NCBI GenBank assembly: GCA_052267165.1
Contig: JBKQHO010000007.1
Coordinates: 1 to 64,000 of the forward strand
Source: CAWICD01 sp052267165
Lineage (GTDB): Bacteria; Vulcanimicrobiota; Vulcanimicrobiia; Vulcanimicrobiales; Vulcanimicrobiaceae
DNA: 64,000 nucleotides
Reading direction: 5' to 3'
Positions 36,189-43,965 of the stretch are shown piece by piece; within the stretch, counting starts at the first letter, position 1, and each line of letters starts with the position of its first letter. The position numbers and the translations under genes were made by a program. The notes under the pieces were generated by a model. That model searched no databases. It saw only the letters and a program-made list of their open reading frames with translations, and had not been told where the DNA came from.

Positions 36189-37403
36189 TCAAGCCGGTTG
36201 GACGAGCGTCGCGGGCGCGTACATCGGCGCCGGCAGGACGCCGGCAAACAGCTTGCCATAGGCTTGCGCGACGTGCGGCCAAGTCATCTGCCGCCCGAAG
36301 CGGTAGGCGCGGCGCTCGGTCGCGCGGCACAGCCAGGGATCGTCGAGCAGCATCTCCAGCCGCTCGGCGAGCGCGTCGGCGTCGCGGAAGGGAACGAGAA
36401 AGCCGCGGCGTTCGGCCAGCAATTCCTGGGCGTACAGATACGGCGTCGACACGATCGCTTTGCCCGCGCCAACCGCATAAGCCAGCGTGCCGCTCACGAT
36501 CTGCACCGGATTGAGATACGGCGTCACGTAGATGTCGGTCGCGCCCAAGTAGTTCATGAGCTCTTCGAACTCGAGATACTTGTCGACGAGCGCCACGTGG
36601 TTTTGCAGCCCGTACTCAGCGATCTTCGCGACCAGAGACTCCCGGTACGATTCACCTTCGTGGCGCCGCACGGAAGGGTGCGTCTCGCCCAGAATAAGGT
36701 ACAGCGCTTCAGGATGGCTTTTGACGACGCGCCGCATGGCTTCGATCGCAAACTCCAGACCTTTACCGCGGCTGAGCAGCCCGAAGGTCGAGATGACCGT
36801 GCGCTGCCCGACGCCGAACGCAGCCTTCGCGTTCTCGGTCGAGCGGAACGGGACGTCCGGAACGCCGTGATGGATCACGCGCGTCTTCCCAGGATCCGCA
36901 CCATAACTGTTGACCAGGATGTCCTTGCCGGTCTGCGAGAGCACGACGACCGCGTCGGCGCGATCGCAGATGCGGCGCGTCACGTCGCAATGCGACTCGC
37001 TCGCCTCGGGTAACACCGTGTGCATCGAGACGACGGCCGGCTTTTCGAGCGCTTCCAAGAAATCGAGAAACCAAACGCCGTCCGGACCACCGAAGAGTCC
37101 GTACTCGTGCTGGACGTTGACTAGTTCGGCGCGGTGCGCGTTGACGGCCCGCGCCACCCGCCGGTAGGAAGAACGGTCGTTCTGCTGCAGGCGCGCGAAC
37201 ACGCGGCGCTCGTGCGAACGGTTCTCGCCGCCGGGTTCGTCGATGGCGACGACGGAACTCGTCGTACCGAACGCTCGATCGAAACACTCGACGACATCAC
37301 GCGTAAACGTTGCAATTCCACACTCACGCGGAGGATACGATCCCATAAAAAGCGCGTGGGGCGGCACGGAACTGAGGGCTAGCTGCGACGTACCATTATG
37401 CAA
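36189..37403 (-). CDS. GT4 family glycosyltransferase
   Basis: 404 aa. FMGSYPPRECGIATFTRDV opens the GT-B fold and STFGLLSRGKGLEFAIEAM is the donor-binding segment. The usual ExFGxxxxEA region reads QIVSGTLAYAVGAGKAIVST. The TTG at 37403 is chosen because it has a perfect AGGAGGT (37410-37416) six bases upstream; a nearby GTG has none. The donor and acceptor are unknown. It lies 80 bp after a nucleotidyltransferase and 17 bp before the barrel protein, making a small polysaccharide locus. Confidence 0.85.
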   Translation of the reverse strand: MHNGTSQLALSSVPPHALFMGSYPPRECGIATFTRDVVECFDRAFGTTSSVVAIDEPGGENRSHERRVFARLQQNDRSSYRRVARAVNAHRAELVNVQHEYGLFGGPDGVWFLDFLEALEKPAVVSMHTVLPEASESHCDVTRRICDRADAVVVLSQTGKDILVNSYGADPGKTRVIHHGVPDVPFRSTENAKAAFGVGQRTVISTFGLLSRGKGLEFAIEAMRRVVKSHPEALYLILGETHPSVRRHEGESYRESLVAKIAEYGLQNHVALVDKYLEFEELMNYLGATDIYVTPYLNPVQIVSGTLAYAVGAGKAIVSTPYLYAQELLAERRGFLVPFRDADALAERLEMLLDDPWLCRATERRAYRFGRQMTWPHVAQAYGKLFAGVLPAPMYAPATLVQPA

Positions 37404-37483
37404 GAACGGACCTCCTGGCTTGCAGGGGTTCTCTGTATACCCATTTCTGCCTACCCGCAAACGTCGGCTCCAGTTGCGCAGAC

Positions 37484-38599
37484 TTATGTCTCAGCCGGCT
37501 GCTCGACCGCGATGCGTGCATTCGCTTCGACGATCGAACCAGCTTCGATTTCCACGCCGTGTCCGATGACTGCGCCCGGTTCGACGACCGAACCGCGCCC
37601 GATACGCACGTTACTCGCAAGGATCGCATCGTAGACGCGCGCGCCGGCGCTGACGACGACGCCGTCCCACAGAATCGAGCCGCGCACTTCGGCTTCGGCT
37701 CCGATGAACGAGTTCTCGCCCAACACGGAATAGGGTCCGACGACCGCGCTGGGATCGATCTTCGCGCCTTCGCCGACGAACACCGGCGGCCGGATCGCCG
37801 AGCCCGTCGCGCCGTTGGCCTCCGATACGAGCGAACCACGGTGAGCAAGCGGATCGGCCGACGGGGCGAGTCGCAATTTCTCTGCGAGCACGTCGCGATG
37901 CGCTTGGATGTAATGTTCGGGCCGGCCCAGATCGAGCCAATAATCGTCGGTTACGAAGGCATAGAGCTTCGCGTCAGCGCCGAGCAGCATTGGGAAGGTT
38001 TCGCGCTCGATCGAGACGTTACGACCTGCAGGAATCGCGTCGAGCACCGAGCGTTCGAGCAGATACGTTCCCGCGTTGACTTCGTTCGTCGGGGCCTCGC
38101 CTCGGCCGGGCTTCTCGACGAAACTGCGGACCCGGCCGTCCGCGTCGTGAACGACGCAGCCGAACGCCGAAGGGTCTTCAACCCGAATCAGGTGCAGGAC
38201 TCCCGCCCCGCCTTTCTCACGGTGGAAGGCAAGCATCGCGCGCAAGTCGAGGCTGGTCAGCACGTCGCCGTTGAGGACGAAGAACGGGCCATGCATCCGG
38301 TCGGCGACGTTGCGCAGCGCTCCGGCCGTGCCGAGGGGGGTATCCTCGATCACATAGGTTAGGCGCATGCCCAGGCGCGAGCCGTCGCCGAGGTGCTCGG
38401 TGATGGCCTTGGGCATGTAGCCGGCCGCCAGGATCGCGTCGTCGATCCCGGCCTGGTGGAGCCGAGAGAGCGTCCGCTCCAAAAAGGGGACCCCCATCAG
38501 GGGGACCATCGGCTTCGGGGTTCCGTAGGTCAGCGGCCGCAGCCGCGTTCCCTCGCCGCCGACTAGAACGATCGCTTGCAGGTCGCTTCCTCTTCCCAT
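37484..38599 (-). CDS. Mannose-1-phosphate guanylyltransferase-like protein
   Basis: 371 aa. AIVLVGGEGTRLRPLTYGTP and PMVPLMGVPFLERTL are the pyrophosphorylase signature; FVLNGDVLTSLDL holds a metal Asp. The C-terminal half is a left-handed beta-helix (VVGPYSVLGENSFIGAEAEV). Residues match GDP-mannose pyrophosphorylase better than glucose type, but donor sugar is inferred. The start is ATG at 38599. Its sugar product could feed the following glycosyltransferase. Confidence 0.88.
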   Translation of the reverse strand: MGRGSDLQAIVLVGGEGTRLRPLTYGTPKPMVPLMGVPFLERTLSRLHQAGIDDAILAAGYMPKAITEHLGDGSRLGMRLTYVIEDTPLGTAGALRNVADRMHGPFFVLNGDVLTSLDLRAMLAFHREKGGAGVLHLIRVEDPSAFGCVVHDADGRVRSFVEKPGRGEAPTNEVNAGTYLLERSVLDAIPAGRNVSIERETFPMLLGADAKLYAFVTDDYWLDLGRPEHYIQAHRDVLAEKLRLAPSADPLAHRGSLVSEANGATGSAIRPPVFVGEGAKIDPSAVVGPYSVLGENSFIGAEAEVRGSILWDGVVVSAGARVYDAILASNVRIGRGSVVEPGAVIGHGVEIEAGSIVEANARIAVEQPAET

Positions 38600-38631
38600 A
38601 GCTAGGTCATTCCCAAAATATCCCGGTTTGA

Positions 38632-38686
38632 AGGGGCTCGGATGCCCCTACGGTATAGATGGTTTCTGCCATAGATGGTTTCTGCC
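38632..38686. repeat. Hairpin and 16-bp tandem duplication upstream of the nucleotidyltransferase
   Basis: A perfect 6-bp inverted repeat (AGGGGC 38632-38637, GCCCCT 38644-38649) is followed by two exact, adjacent copies of atagatggtttctgcc (38655-38670, 38671-38686). These lie between the nucleotidyltransferase start and the tRNA promoter, and could be control sites for either gene. Confidence 0.6.
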
Positions 38687-38707
38687 GCGGTACGGACGCG
38701 CCCCGCC

Positions 38708-38736
38708 TTGGAGGGGTCAAGACCCATCCGGCTAAT
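38708..38736 (+). promoter_or_regulatory. Candidate tRNA promoter
   Basis: TTGGAG (38708-38713) and GCTAAT (38731-38736) are 17 bases apart. The predicted start site is about 14 bp before tRNA-Gln. It could serve both tRNA genes. Confidence 0.5.
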
Positions 38737-38756
38737 GAACGTCCTCCGCCAAACGG

Positions 38757-38827
38757 TCCCGGGTCGTCTAACGGTAGGACAGCAGGCTCTGAACTTGCTT
38801 ATCGTGGTTCGAATCCATGCCCGGGAG
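38757..38827 (+). tRNA. tRNA-Gln (CTG anticodon)
   Basis: Acceptor TCCCGGG pairs exactly with CCCGGGA. The anticodon arm is GCAGG-CTCTGAA-CTTGC, so the anticodon is CTG (Gln, CAG codons). The T arm is CGTGG-TTCGAAT-CCATG. The CCA end is not encoded: CGC follows the discriminator G. Confidence 0.93.
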
Positions 38828-38833
38828 CGCTGC

Positions 38834-38909
38834 GGCCCTATCGTCTAGAGGCCTAGGACGCCGCCCTCTCACGGCGGTAACACGGGTTCGAATCCCGTTG
38901 GGGCTACCA
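38834..38909 (+). tRNA. tRNA-Glu (CTC anticodon)
   Basis: GGCCCTA pairs with TGGGGCT using two G-U pairs. The anticodon arm is CCGCC-CTCTCAC-GGCGG, so the anticodon is CTC (Glu, GAG codons). The T arm is ACGGG-TTCGAAT-CCCGT, and CCA is encoded (38907-38909). It is separated from tRNA-Gln by only six bases. Its 3' end is the border of the mobile-element region. Confidence 0.93.
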
Positions 38910-38920
38910 ATTTAGCCGCG

Positions 38921-38946
38921 AAAAAGCCTGTAACCACGGGCTTTTT
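38921..38946. terminator. Rho-independent terminator after the tRNA pair
   Basis: AAAAAGCC (38921-38928) and GGCTTTTT (38939-38946) are a perfect 8-bp inverted repeat with a T tract on the plus strand and a matching A tract, so it can act in both directions. Confidence 0.85.
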
Positions 38947-39166
38947 CGTTCCTGGGGGTCGGCTGCTTTGCGGGCTGCTGTAGGGTTTGCTGGTAGCGGT
39001 GTTCAGGACTTTGGGACCGAGACACGAGGATGATGTTACGCAGGACACTCGCGTTCGTCGTGAAGCTCTTCTCTTGACGCCGGCACACGAACACTCGCGC
39101 TCGACGCCGGGCACTCGTCCAGGGAACTCCGTAGCCGACGCCGCTGCGCGCGCGCCGCCTTGCGTG

Positions 39167-39313
39167 TTACCAGCCTGCGCGCTTGGCGCGGATCGCGAGG
39201 GTCGCGATCCGCTCGTTCGAGGTCGGCACCGGGTCGGCGCGCTGCACCTTCTTCGCGCGAGCTTCCTGCACGGCGACTTGGTCGAACACAAGGGCTGCCC
39301 GTGAACGTCTCAT
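39167..39313 (-). CDS. Possible 48-aa basic protein
   Basis: A short minus-strand frame encodes a basic, ordered-looking peptide (RRSRAALVFDQVAVQEARAK and ERIATLAIRAKRAGW). No ribosome site is strong and no family is recognised. It may be the C-terminal remnant of a larger gene. The surrounding 38950-39500 holds no other gene that I can support. Confidence 0.25.
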   Translation of the reverse strand: MRRSRAALVFDQVAVQEARAKKVQRADPVPTSNERIATLAIRAKRAGW

Positions 39314-39502
39314 GCTCATTCAGACCGCGCGTCGCGGAGACATGTTCCAAGCTTAGCCGAGACTTTACAAGCCGGTCCTGAAGGGGCATCGTAAGCGCGA
39401 AACCGCCTCCCAAACACGTCGTAGTTTCAGTATTCTTCTTACCATTGGCGAGCCTCTTCCTACAGAGGATCGGCTACGGTAGGCCCTTCGGGTGGCACAC
39501 CG

Positions 39503-39693
39503 TGCGGGTCCCAGCCCTCCGCCACGGGACCCCGCCGATTCGGTCGGGAGCTCGTCGCCGGCGTGAAGTTTGGGCCCTCCACTCGGACTGCGTGGCACAC
39601 GAAGGCCCGGCCCACATCGCAATCACCAAGCAGCTCGCCGGCAAGATTGTCGACTGACTCGAAGAGGTCAGCGACGAGCATCATCAGGGCTGA
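39503..39693 (+). pseudogene. Decayed cupin protein
   Basis: Pieces of a small cupin of the type often encoded beside aldo/keto reductases. SQPSATGP is its N-terminal motif; VKFGPSTRTAWHT resembles the cupin block FxPGARTAWHTHP; and in another frame PAHIAITKQLAGKIVD-stop-LEEVSDEHHQG is its C-terminus. The middle is deleted near 39600, the frame shifts there, and an expected Trp codon is TGA (39657-39659). The stop at 39691-39693 is 35 bp before the broken reductase gene. Confidence 0.6.
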
Positions 39694-39882
39694 TCCCGTA
39701 ACCACAAGGGAAGAGATAACGAACGAACATGCAAAAGCGCAAACAGGGGAACGGTGGTAACGCTCGCGAGCTTTTGACCCCCTCCGCTCGCCAAAATTGA
39801 ACCCCTCCGCAAGCTGAGCGGGACCTCCCTCGAACGGGTGTTCGTAATGAGCAAACCCCAACCGAAGGAGGCCCGCGGAGGG

Positions 39883-41373
39883 ATGATTTCGATGAAACAT
39901 TGGGAGGACATTCGGCTGCGCTGCGTTCGCGATCGCGAACCAAAAAAGCGCGTTGCCCGCGACCTGGGCCTTTCGCCCAACACCGTGCGCAAGTACTGCG
40001 CCCAAATGGAAGCTCCTGAGCCGCCGAGCTACGAGCGGCAAAGCAAACTCGACCCCTTCGTCATGGTGATCGACGCGTTGCTGGAATCGACACCGAAGAT
40101 CACCGCCAAGCGCATCGGCGCAATCATTCAACAACAGTACGATCCTAAGCTGGGCATCAGCGAGGCGGCGTTACGCAAATACGTTGCTCGTCGGCGGCGC
40201 GAGCTTAATCCCAAGGAAGCCTTCGTACGTGCGCAGCACGTGCCAGCGGATCAAGCTCAATTTGACTTTTCGCCAATGGAGGTTATTATCGCCGGCGTGC
40301 TCACGATCGTGCACGTCTTCGCGATGCGCCTGAGCTACAGCGGCGCATTCTTTGTCCGCGCGTCATTCACCGAAGATCGGCCTGCGCTTTTTGCCGGACT
40401 GCTTGCGGCTATCAAATTCTTCGGTGGTCTGCCGCGTGTCGCGATTTTCGATAACCCGAAAACCGCCGTGCAACGTATCTTGCGCGGCCGCAATCGCGTC
40501 GAGAACGATCAGTTTCGGCGCTTTTGCGGCGAGCTGGTGCTGAAAGTGGAGTTTGCGGCGCCGCGCCGCGGCAACGAGAAGGGCGGCGTGGAAGGCGCGA
40601 TGGGGTACATCGAGGACAACGTCTTTCGGCCGACACCGTCGTACCCGAGCATTGAGGCGCTCAACATCGAGTTGGCACATTGGAGTGTCGCGAATCTGAG
40701 CAACATCAACTCGACACATCGTGAGCTCATCGGCGATCGCTTTGATCGTGAGAGATGCGCATTACGGGCGCTCCCCGAGCGGCTGCCCGAACCCTGCGTC
40801 CTTGAGTATGCTCGAGTCAACAAGTTCCAGGAAGTGACGGCTGAGACCAATCACTACTCGGTGCCACCACGGTACGTCGGCCGCCACGCGATCGTCGAGA
40901 TCTACGAGAACACCGTGCGGGTTGTCGTTGATAAGTGCGTCGCCGAACATCGGCGGGGACGCGGTAAAAACGAGTTTATCCTAGATCCGATGCACTTCAT
41001 CGAGGTCGTCGCGCGCAAGCATCGTTCGGCGACACGAGCGCTGGCCTTTGCCGACCAACGGTTACCGCAGCCGTTGATCGTGCTGCGTGATCGGCTCCTC
41101 GAACGCGATGGACCAACGGCAACCAAGACTTGGATGGCAGTGCTGCAGCTGGCGCTCAAGAGTTCGCTCTCGGAACTCGGTGACGCCACCTCAATCGCGC
41201 TGGCCAGCGGAACGCTCGATCCGGAGGCCATATCGCTCATCTTACACCAGCGCCATGCCCGTGCGGCCGCGCTGCTCGATCTCGCCCACCACCAGGGCGC
41301 TCCCGCGTTGCAAGCGCAGGTCGTCAGCCTCGACTCGTATCGCATGACCGCTTTGGTGGAGGGCTCGCTGTGA
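39883..41373 (+). CDS. istA: IS21-family transposase IstA
   Basis: 496 aa from the ATG that follows AAGGAGG. An N-terminal HTH (RVARDLGLSPNTVRKYC) precedes an rve-type integrase core. The catalytic residues are Asp in PADQAQFDFSPMEV, Asp in AIFDNPKTAV, and Glu in NEKGGVEGAMGYIE. A C-terminal beta domain (PPRYVGRHAIVEIYENTVRV) follows. An ATG 36 bases upstream is a possible alternative. It appears intact, and istB begins inside its stop codon (GTGA). Confidence 0.93.
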   Translation: MISMKHWEDIRLRCVRDREPKKRVARDLGLSPNTVRKYCAQMEAPEPPSYERQSKLDPFVMVIDALLESTPKITAKRIGAIIQQQYDPKLGISEAALRKYVARRRRELNPKEAFVRAQHVPADQAQFDFSPMEVIIAGVLTIVHVFAMRLSYSGAFFVRASFTEDRPALFAGLLAAIKFFGGLPRVAIFDNPKTAVQRILRGRNRVENDQFRRFCGELVLKVEFAAPRRGNEKGGVEGAMGYIEDNVFRPTPSYPSIEALNIELAHWSVANLSNINSTHRELIGDRFDRERCALRALPERLPEPCVLEYARVNKFQEVTAETNHYSVPPRYVGRHAIVEIYENTVRVVVDKCVAEHRRGRGKNEFILDPMHFIEVVARKHRSATRALAFADQRLPQPLIVLRDRLLERDGPTATKTWMAVLQLALKSSLSELGDATSIALASGTLDPEAISLILHQRHARAAALLDLAHHQGAPALQAQVVSLDSYRMTALVEGSL

Positions 41374-42116
41374 ACACCGCACTAATTGAGGAGCATCTTC
41401 GCGCCCTCAAACTTCCCGGCGCACTCACTCACTACCGGCGCTTGGCTGAACAAGCCAAGGACCCGCTGACGTATCTCGGCGACGTCCTTGCCGCCGAAAT
41501 CGAACGCCGACACGAAAGCAGCATCAAACGCCGTATTGGCGAGGCACGCCTACCAACGCTTAAGACGCTCGAGAGCTTCGACTTCACGCTGCAACCCAAC
41601 GTACCGAAACTCAAGATCCTCGAACTCGCCGATGGCGCGTTCATTCGCGATCGACGTACGCTGGTTTTCTATGGGCCACCAGGTACCGGCAAAACTCATT
41701 GCTTGATAGCGATCGGTCTCGCGGCGTGCACGAACGGCTATCGCACCTTGTTTACGACTGCTGCGGGATTGCTAACGAGTTTACTCGACGCGAAACGCGA
41801 CGGGACCCTTGCACGCAAGCTACGATGGATCGATCGCTTTGAGCTCATCCTCGTCGACGAGTTAGGATACGTCCCCTTCGAACGGGAGGCGACGGACCTG
41901 CTGTTCCAAGTTATCTCGCAACGTTACGAAAGATCGAGCATCGCTTTAACAACTAACCTCGCCTTCGAACAGTGGACGCAGATATTTCCCGACGCGATGG
42001 CTGCTCGTGCAGTCATCGATCGACTGATTCATCATGGTTCAGTTTTCGAGTTTAGCGGGGAGAGCCACCGCCTCCGGAGCCGCCAAGGAAGCTCGGCAAA
42101 GGGGCGCAAAGCATGA
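41370..42116 (+). CDS. istB: IS21-family ATPase IstB
   Basis: 248-aa AAA+ target-selection ATPase (DnaC-like). The Walker A motif is FYGPPGTGKTHCLIAIG and Walker B is ELILVDELGYVPF; SIALTTNLAFEQW is sensor I. The GTG start overlaps the istA stop. It appears intact. Confidence 0.95.
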   Translation: MNTALIEEHLRALKLPGALTHYRRLAEQAKDPLTYLGDVLAAEIERRHESSIKRRIGEARLPTLKTLESFDFTLQPNVPKLKILELADGAFIRDRRTLVFYGPPGTGKTHCLIAIGLAACTNGYRTLFTTAAGLLTSLLDAKRDGTLARKLRWIDRFELILVDELGYVPFEREATDLLFQVISQRYERSSIALTTNLAFEQWTQIFPDAMAARAVIDRLIHHGSVFEFSGESHRLRSRQGSSAKGRKA

Positions 42117-42903
42117 GGGACGGGGTTCAGAATTCACGAGCGCAAAGGTTCAGTTTCTCGCGAGCGCCGCCAGAACGGCAACCTCGAAGTCTCCGCCATC
42201 GGGCTCGGCTGCATGGAGATGAGCTTCGGCTATGGTTCCCCTAAGGACAAACAAGAGATGACGTCGCTCCTGCGGGCGGCCGTCGAACGCGGCGTCACCT
42301 TCTTCGACACCGCTGAGGTGTACGGGCCGCTCACGAACGAAGAACTCGTCGGCGAAGCGCTCGCACCGTTTCGCGGGCAGGTCGTGATCGCCACCAAGTT
42401 CGGCTTCGAGCTCGATCCCAAAAGCGGCGCGAAGTGGGTCGCCCTGAACAGCCGTCCGGAGCACATCAAACAGGTCGCGGAGGATCGCTCAAGCGGCTCA
42501 AAGTGGACGCGATCGACCTCTTCTATCAGCATCGCGTCGATCCTGACGTCCCGATCGAAGAGGTCGCGGGAGCAGTGAAGGACCTCATTGCGGAAGGCAA
42601 GGTCAAACACTTCGGGCTCTCCGAAGCGGCCGCTCAGACGATCCGTCGCGCACATGCGGTCCAGCCTGTTACCGCCGTTCAGAGCGAATATTCGCTGTGG
42701 TGGCGCACGCCGGAAGCGGAGGTATTGCCGGAACTGGAGCGGCTCGGAATCGGTTTCGTCCCTTACAGTCCGCTGGGCAAGGGCTTCCTCACGGGAAAGA
42801 TCGACGAAACGACGACGCTCGACAGTACCGATTTCCGCAGTAGCCTGCCTCGCTTCACGCAGGATGCTCGAAAAGCGAATCGGGCCCTGGTCGACGGCCG
42901 GAA

Positions 42904-43056
42904 TTAGCCCTTTTCCATTCGCTTGCTCTGCAGCAACGTATAGTCGACGGTGAGGTTGATATGCTCCCACCCCAGAGGCGAGAGGTGCGGGGGTAGCGCC
43001 TCGTCGATGGGGTGTCCGTCGTTGCGGAGTTGCTCGACGACCGCTCGAGGTCTGCG
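42904..43056 (-). pseudogene. Tn3-family transposase C-terminal fragment
   Basis: On the minus strand a stop-bounded frame reads AVVEQLRNDGHPIDEALPPH then LSPLGWEHINL, the end of Tn3-family TnpA (HLSPLGWEHINLTGDYVW). Everything upstream is missing, and the next in-frame codon upstream is a stop (43057-43059). The fragment abuts, tail to tail, the truncated aldo/keto reductase. Confidence 0.75.
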
Positions 43057-43088
43057 TCAAACCTGCCGCGCGACAGCCGGCGCCGGAA

Positions 43089-43110
43089 CCGGCTCCATAA
43101 AAGGAGCCGG
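43089..43110 (-). terminator. Hairpin after the 43141-43620 membrane protein
   Basis: A perfect 8-bp stem (CCGGCTCC 43089-43096, GGAGCCGG 43103-43110) with an AT-rich 6-base loop lies 31 bp past the stop codon. The T tract is short. Confidence 0.5.
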
Positions 43111-43140
43111 GTTCATTTCGGGACGGGATGCAACCGTTCT

Positions 43141-43620
43141 TTAGCGAGGGCCGTCATCGCGCGCGCCGAGGAGAGCCCACGATGTGCCGAGTGCGTAGCC
43201 GTAGAGGCCGAGTACCGTGTAAACGAAACCGTCCGCCGGTGCCACTTTCAGTCTTAAGCGCACGGCGATGTACAACTCGAGCACGTAGATCCCAAGTGAA
43301 ATCAGTCCAAATCGATGACGTCCGCGAAGGGCTGAAAAACGCTGGCTCATCATTCCACCCTGTTGAAGGATTTGCCAGATGGAGACGAGTGCGATGACAA
43401 TGATCACTTCAGTGCTAAAGCGCGGAATAAGCGCGGCCAGCGAAACGAAGAAGACGTTCGCAAGCGCGATAAACGCGCCACTCGCCTGGCCTTGCTTCTG
43501 TGCGTCGGCCTTCGAGCCGAAGATCTTTTCCGGCGCGAAAGTGATCGCGACGAACAACAAGCCGATAAGAGCCGCCGCTGCACCGACGCTCGCAGCGAAA
43601 AAGTCTTTGAGATCGACCAT
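43141..43620 (-). CDS. Four-helix membrane protein of unknown function
   Basis: 159 aa, not recognised. Hydrophobic helices lie at about 8-28 (FFAASVGAAAALIGLLFVAI), 48-68, 70-88 (VIIVIALVSIWQILQ) and 105-150 in two parts. A charged cytosolic-looking loop (PEKIFGSKADAQKQGQASG) follows the first. It is intact among pseudogenes, faces the PadR remnant across 42 bp, and may be a passenger of the Tn3 region. No good Shine-Dalgarno was found; GATAAT lies just 5 bases before the ATG. Confidence 0.75.
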   Translation of the reverse strand: MVDLKDFFAASVGAAAALIGLLFVAITFAPEKIFGSKADAQKQGQASGAFIALANVFFVSLAALIPRFSTEVIIVIALVSIWQILQQGGMMSQRFSALRGRHRFGLISLGIYVLELYIAVRLRLKVAPADGFVYTVLGLYGYALGTSWALLGARDDGPR

Positions 43621-43662
43621 CAGATTATCACGTTTCGTTGCGACCTGCCGAAGTCAAGAAGC

Positions 43663-43965
43663 GAGGCGAACGAGACGCTCGGCACGCTGGCCTACGCGCT
43701 ACTCGGTCTTCTTGCGGACGAACCGATGACCGGATACGAACTTTTTTTCTTGCGGATACTTTCACCGTAAGAACGGGCCGCATATTTGCGCGGCGAAGAA
43801 GCCTATCATCTCGCGCGGCATCGCGAGATCATGAAGATGTTTCCGCCCGAACCCGATGCCGCAACGCGATGGAGTCGGATCATGCTCGAGATGGGTCTCC
43901 GCTCGGAAACGATGATGGCCGAATGGGCACGATGGGCTGCCAAGCGTATGGCGGAAGAATCTTAA
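43663..43965 (+). pseudogene. PadR-family regulator remnant
   Basis: The start (ETLGTLAYALLGLLADEPMT with GYEL) is the PadR winged-helix N-terminus. It stops at 43770, and after a deletion the C-terminal helical domain continues (GEEAYHLARHREIMKM, GLRSETMMAEWARWAAKRM) to TAA at 43965. Most of the DNA-binding part is lost. Confidence 0.7.

Larger units (their letters stand above)
39755..42172 (+). mobile_element. Complete IS21-family insertion sequence
   Basis: 2418-bp element with istA and istB. Outer ends TGGTAACGCTCGCGAG (39755-39770) and the reverse complement of the right end TGGCGGCGCTCGCGAG match 13/16; the inner 45-bp terminal repeats (39761-39805 and 42122-42166) match 32/45. It is flanked by 6-bp direct repeats GAACGG at 39749-39754 and 42173-42178, within the 4-8 bp range for IS21. 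Ends contain repeated CGCTCG and TGAACC sub-motifs, likely IstA binding sites. Confidence 0.93.
39729..42907 (+). pseudogene. Aldo/keto reductase gene, interrupted by IS21 and frameshifted
   Basis: The reading frame begins at ATG 39729 (MQKRKQGN), is cut at 39754 by the IS21 element, and resumes at 42179 after the target duplication (NLEVSAIGLGCMEMSFGYG). Removing the insertion and one GAACGG copy restores the frame exactly. Then VIATKFGFELDPKSG follows, and near 42483 a 1-base deletion changes frame; SLKRLKVDAIDLFYQHRVDP, KVKHFGLSEAAAQTIRRAH and PYSPLGKGFLTGKID continue. The C-terminal part after RKANRALVD is missing, so the enzyme is not produced. Passenger or host gene cannot be decided. 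Confidence 0.9.

Noticed and set aside
38869..39291. Minus-strand frame ending in KLVAPTGFEPVLPP
   Set aside because: The end is the antisense of tRNA-Glu, a known annotation artefact; the rest has no family features.
43363..43729. Plus-strand frames across the membrane protein gene
   Set aside because: They are antisense to a well-formed four-helix protein and have no family features, except the PadR start beyond 43663.
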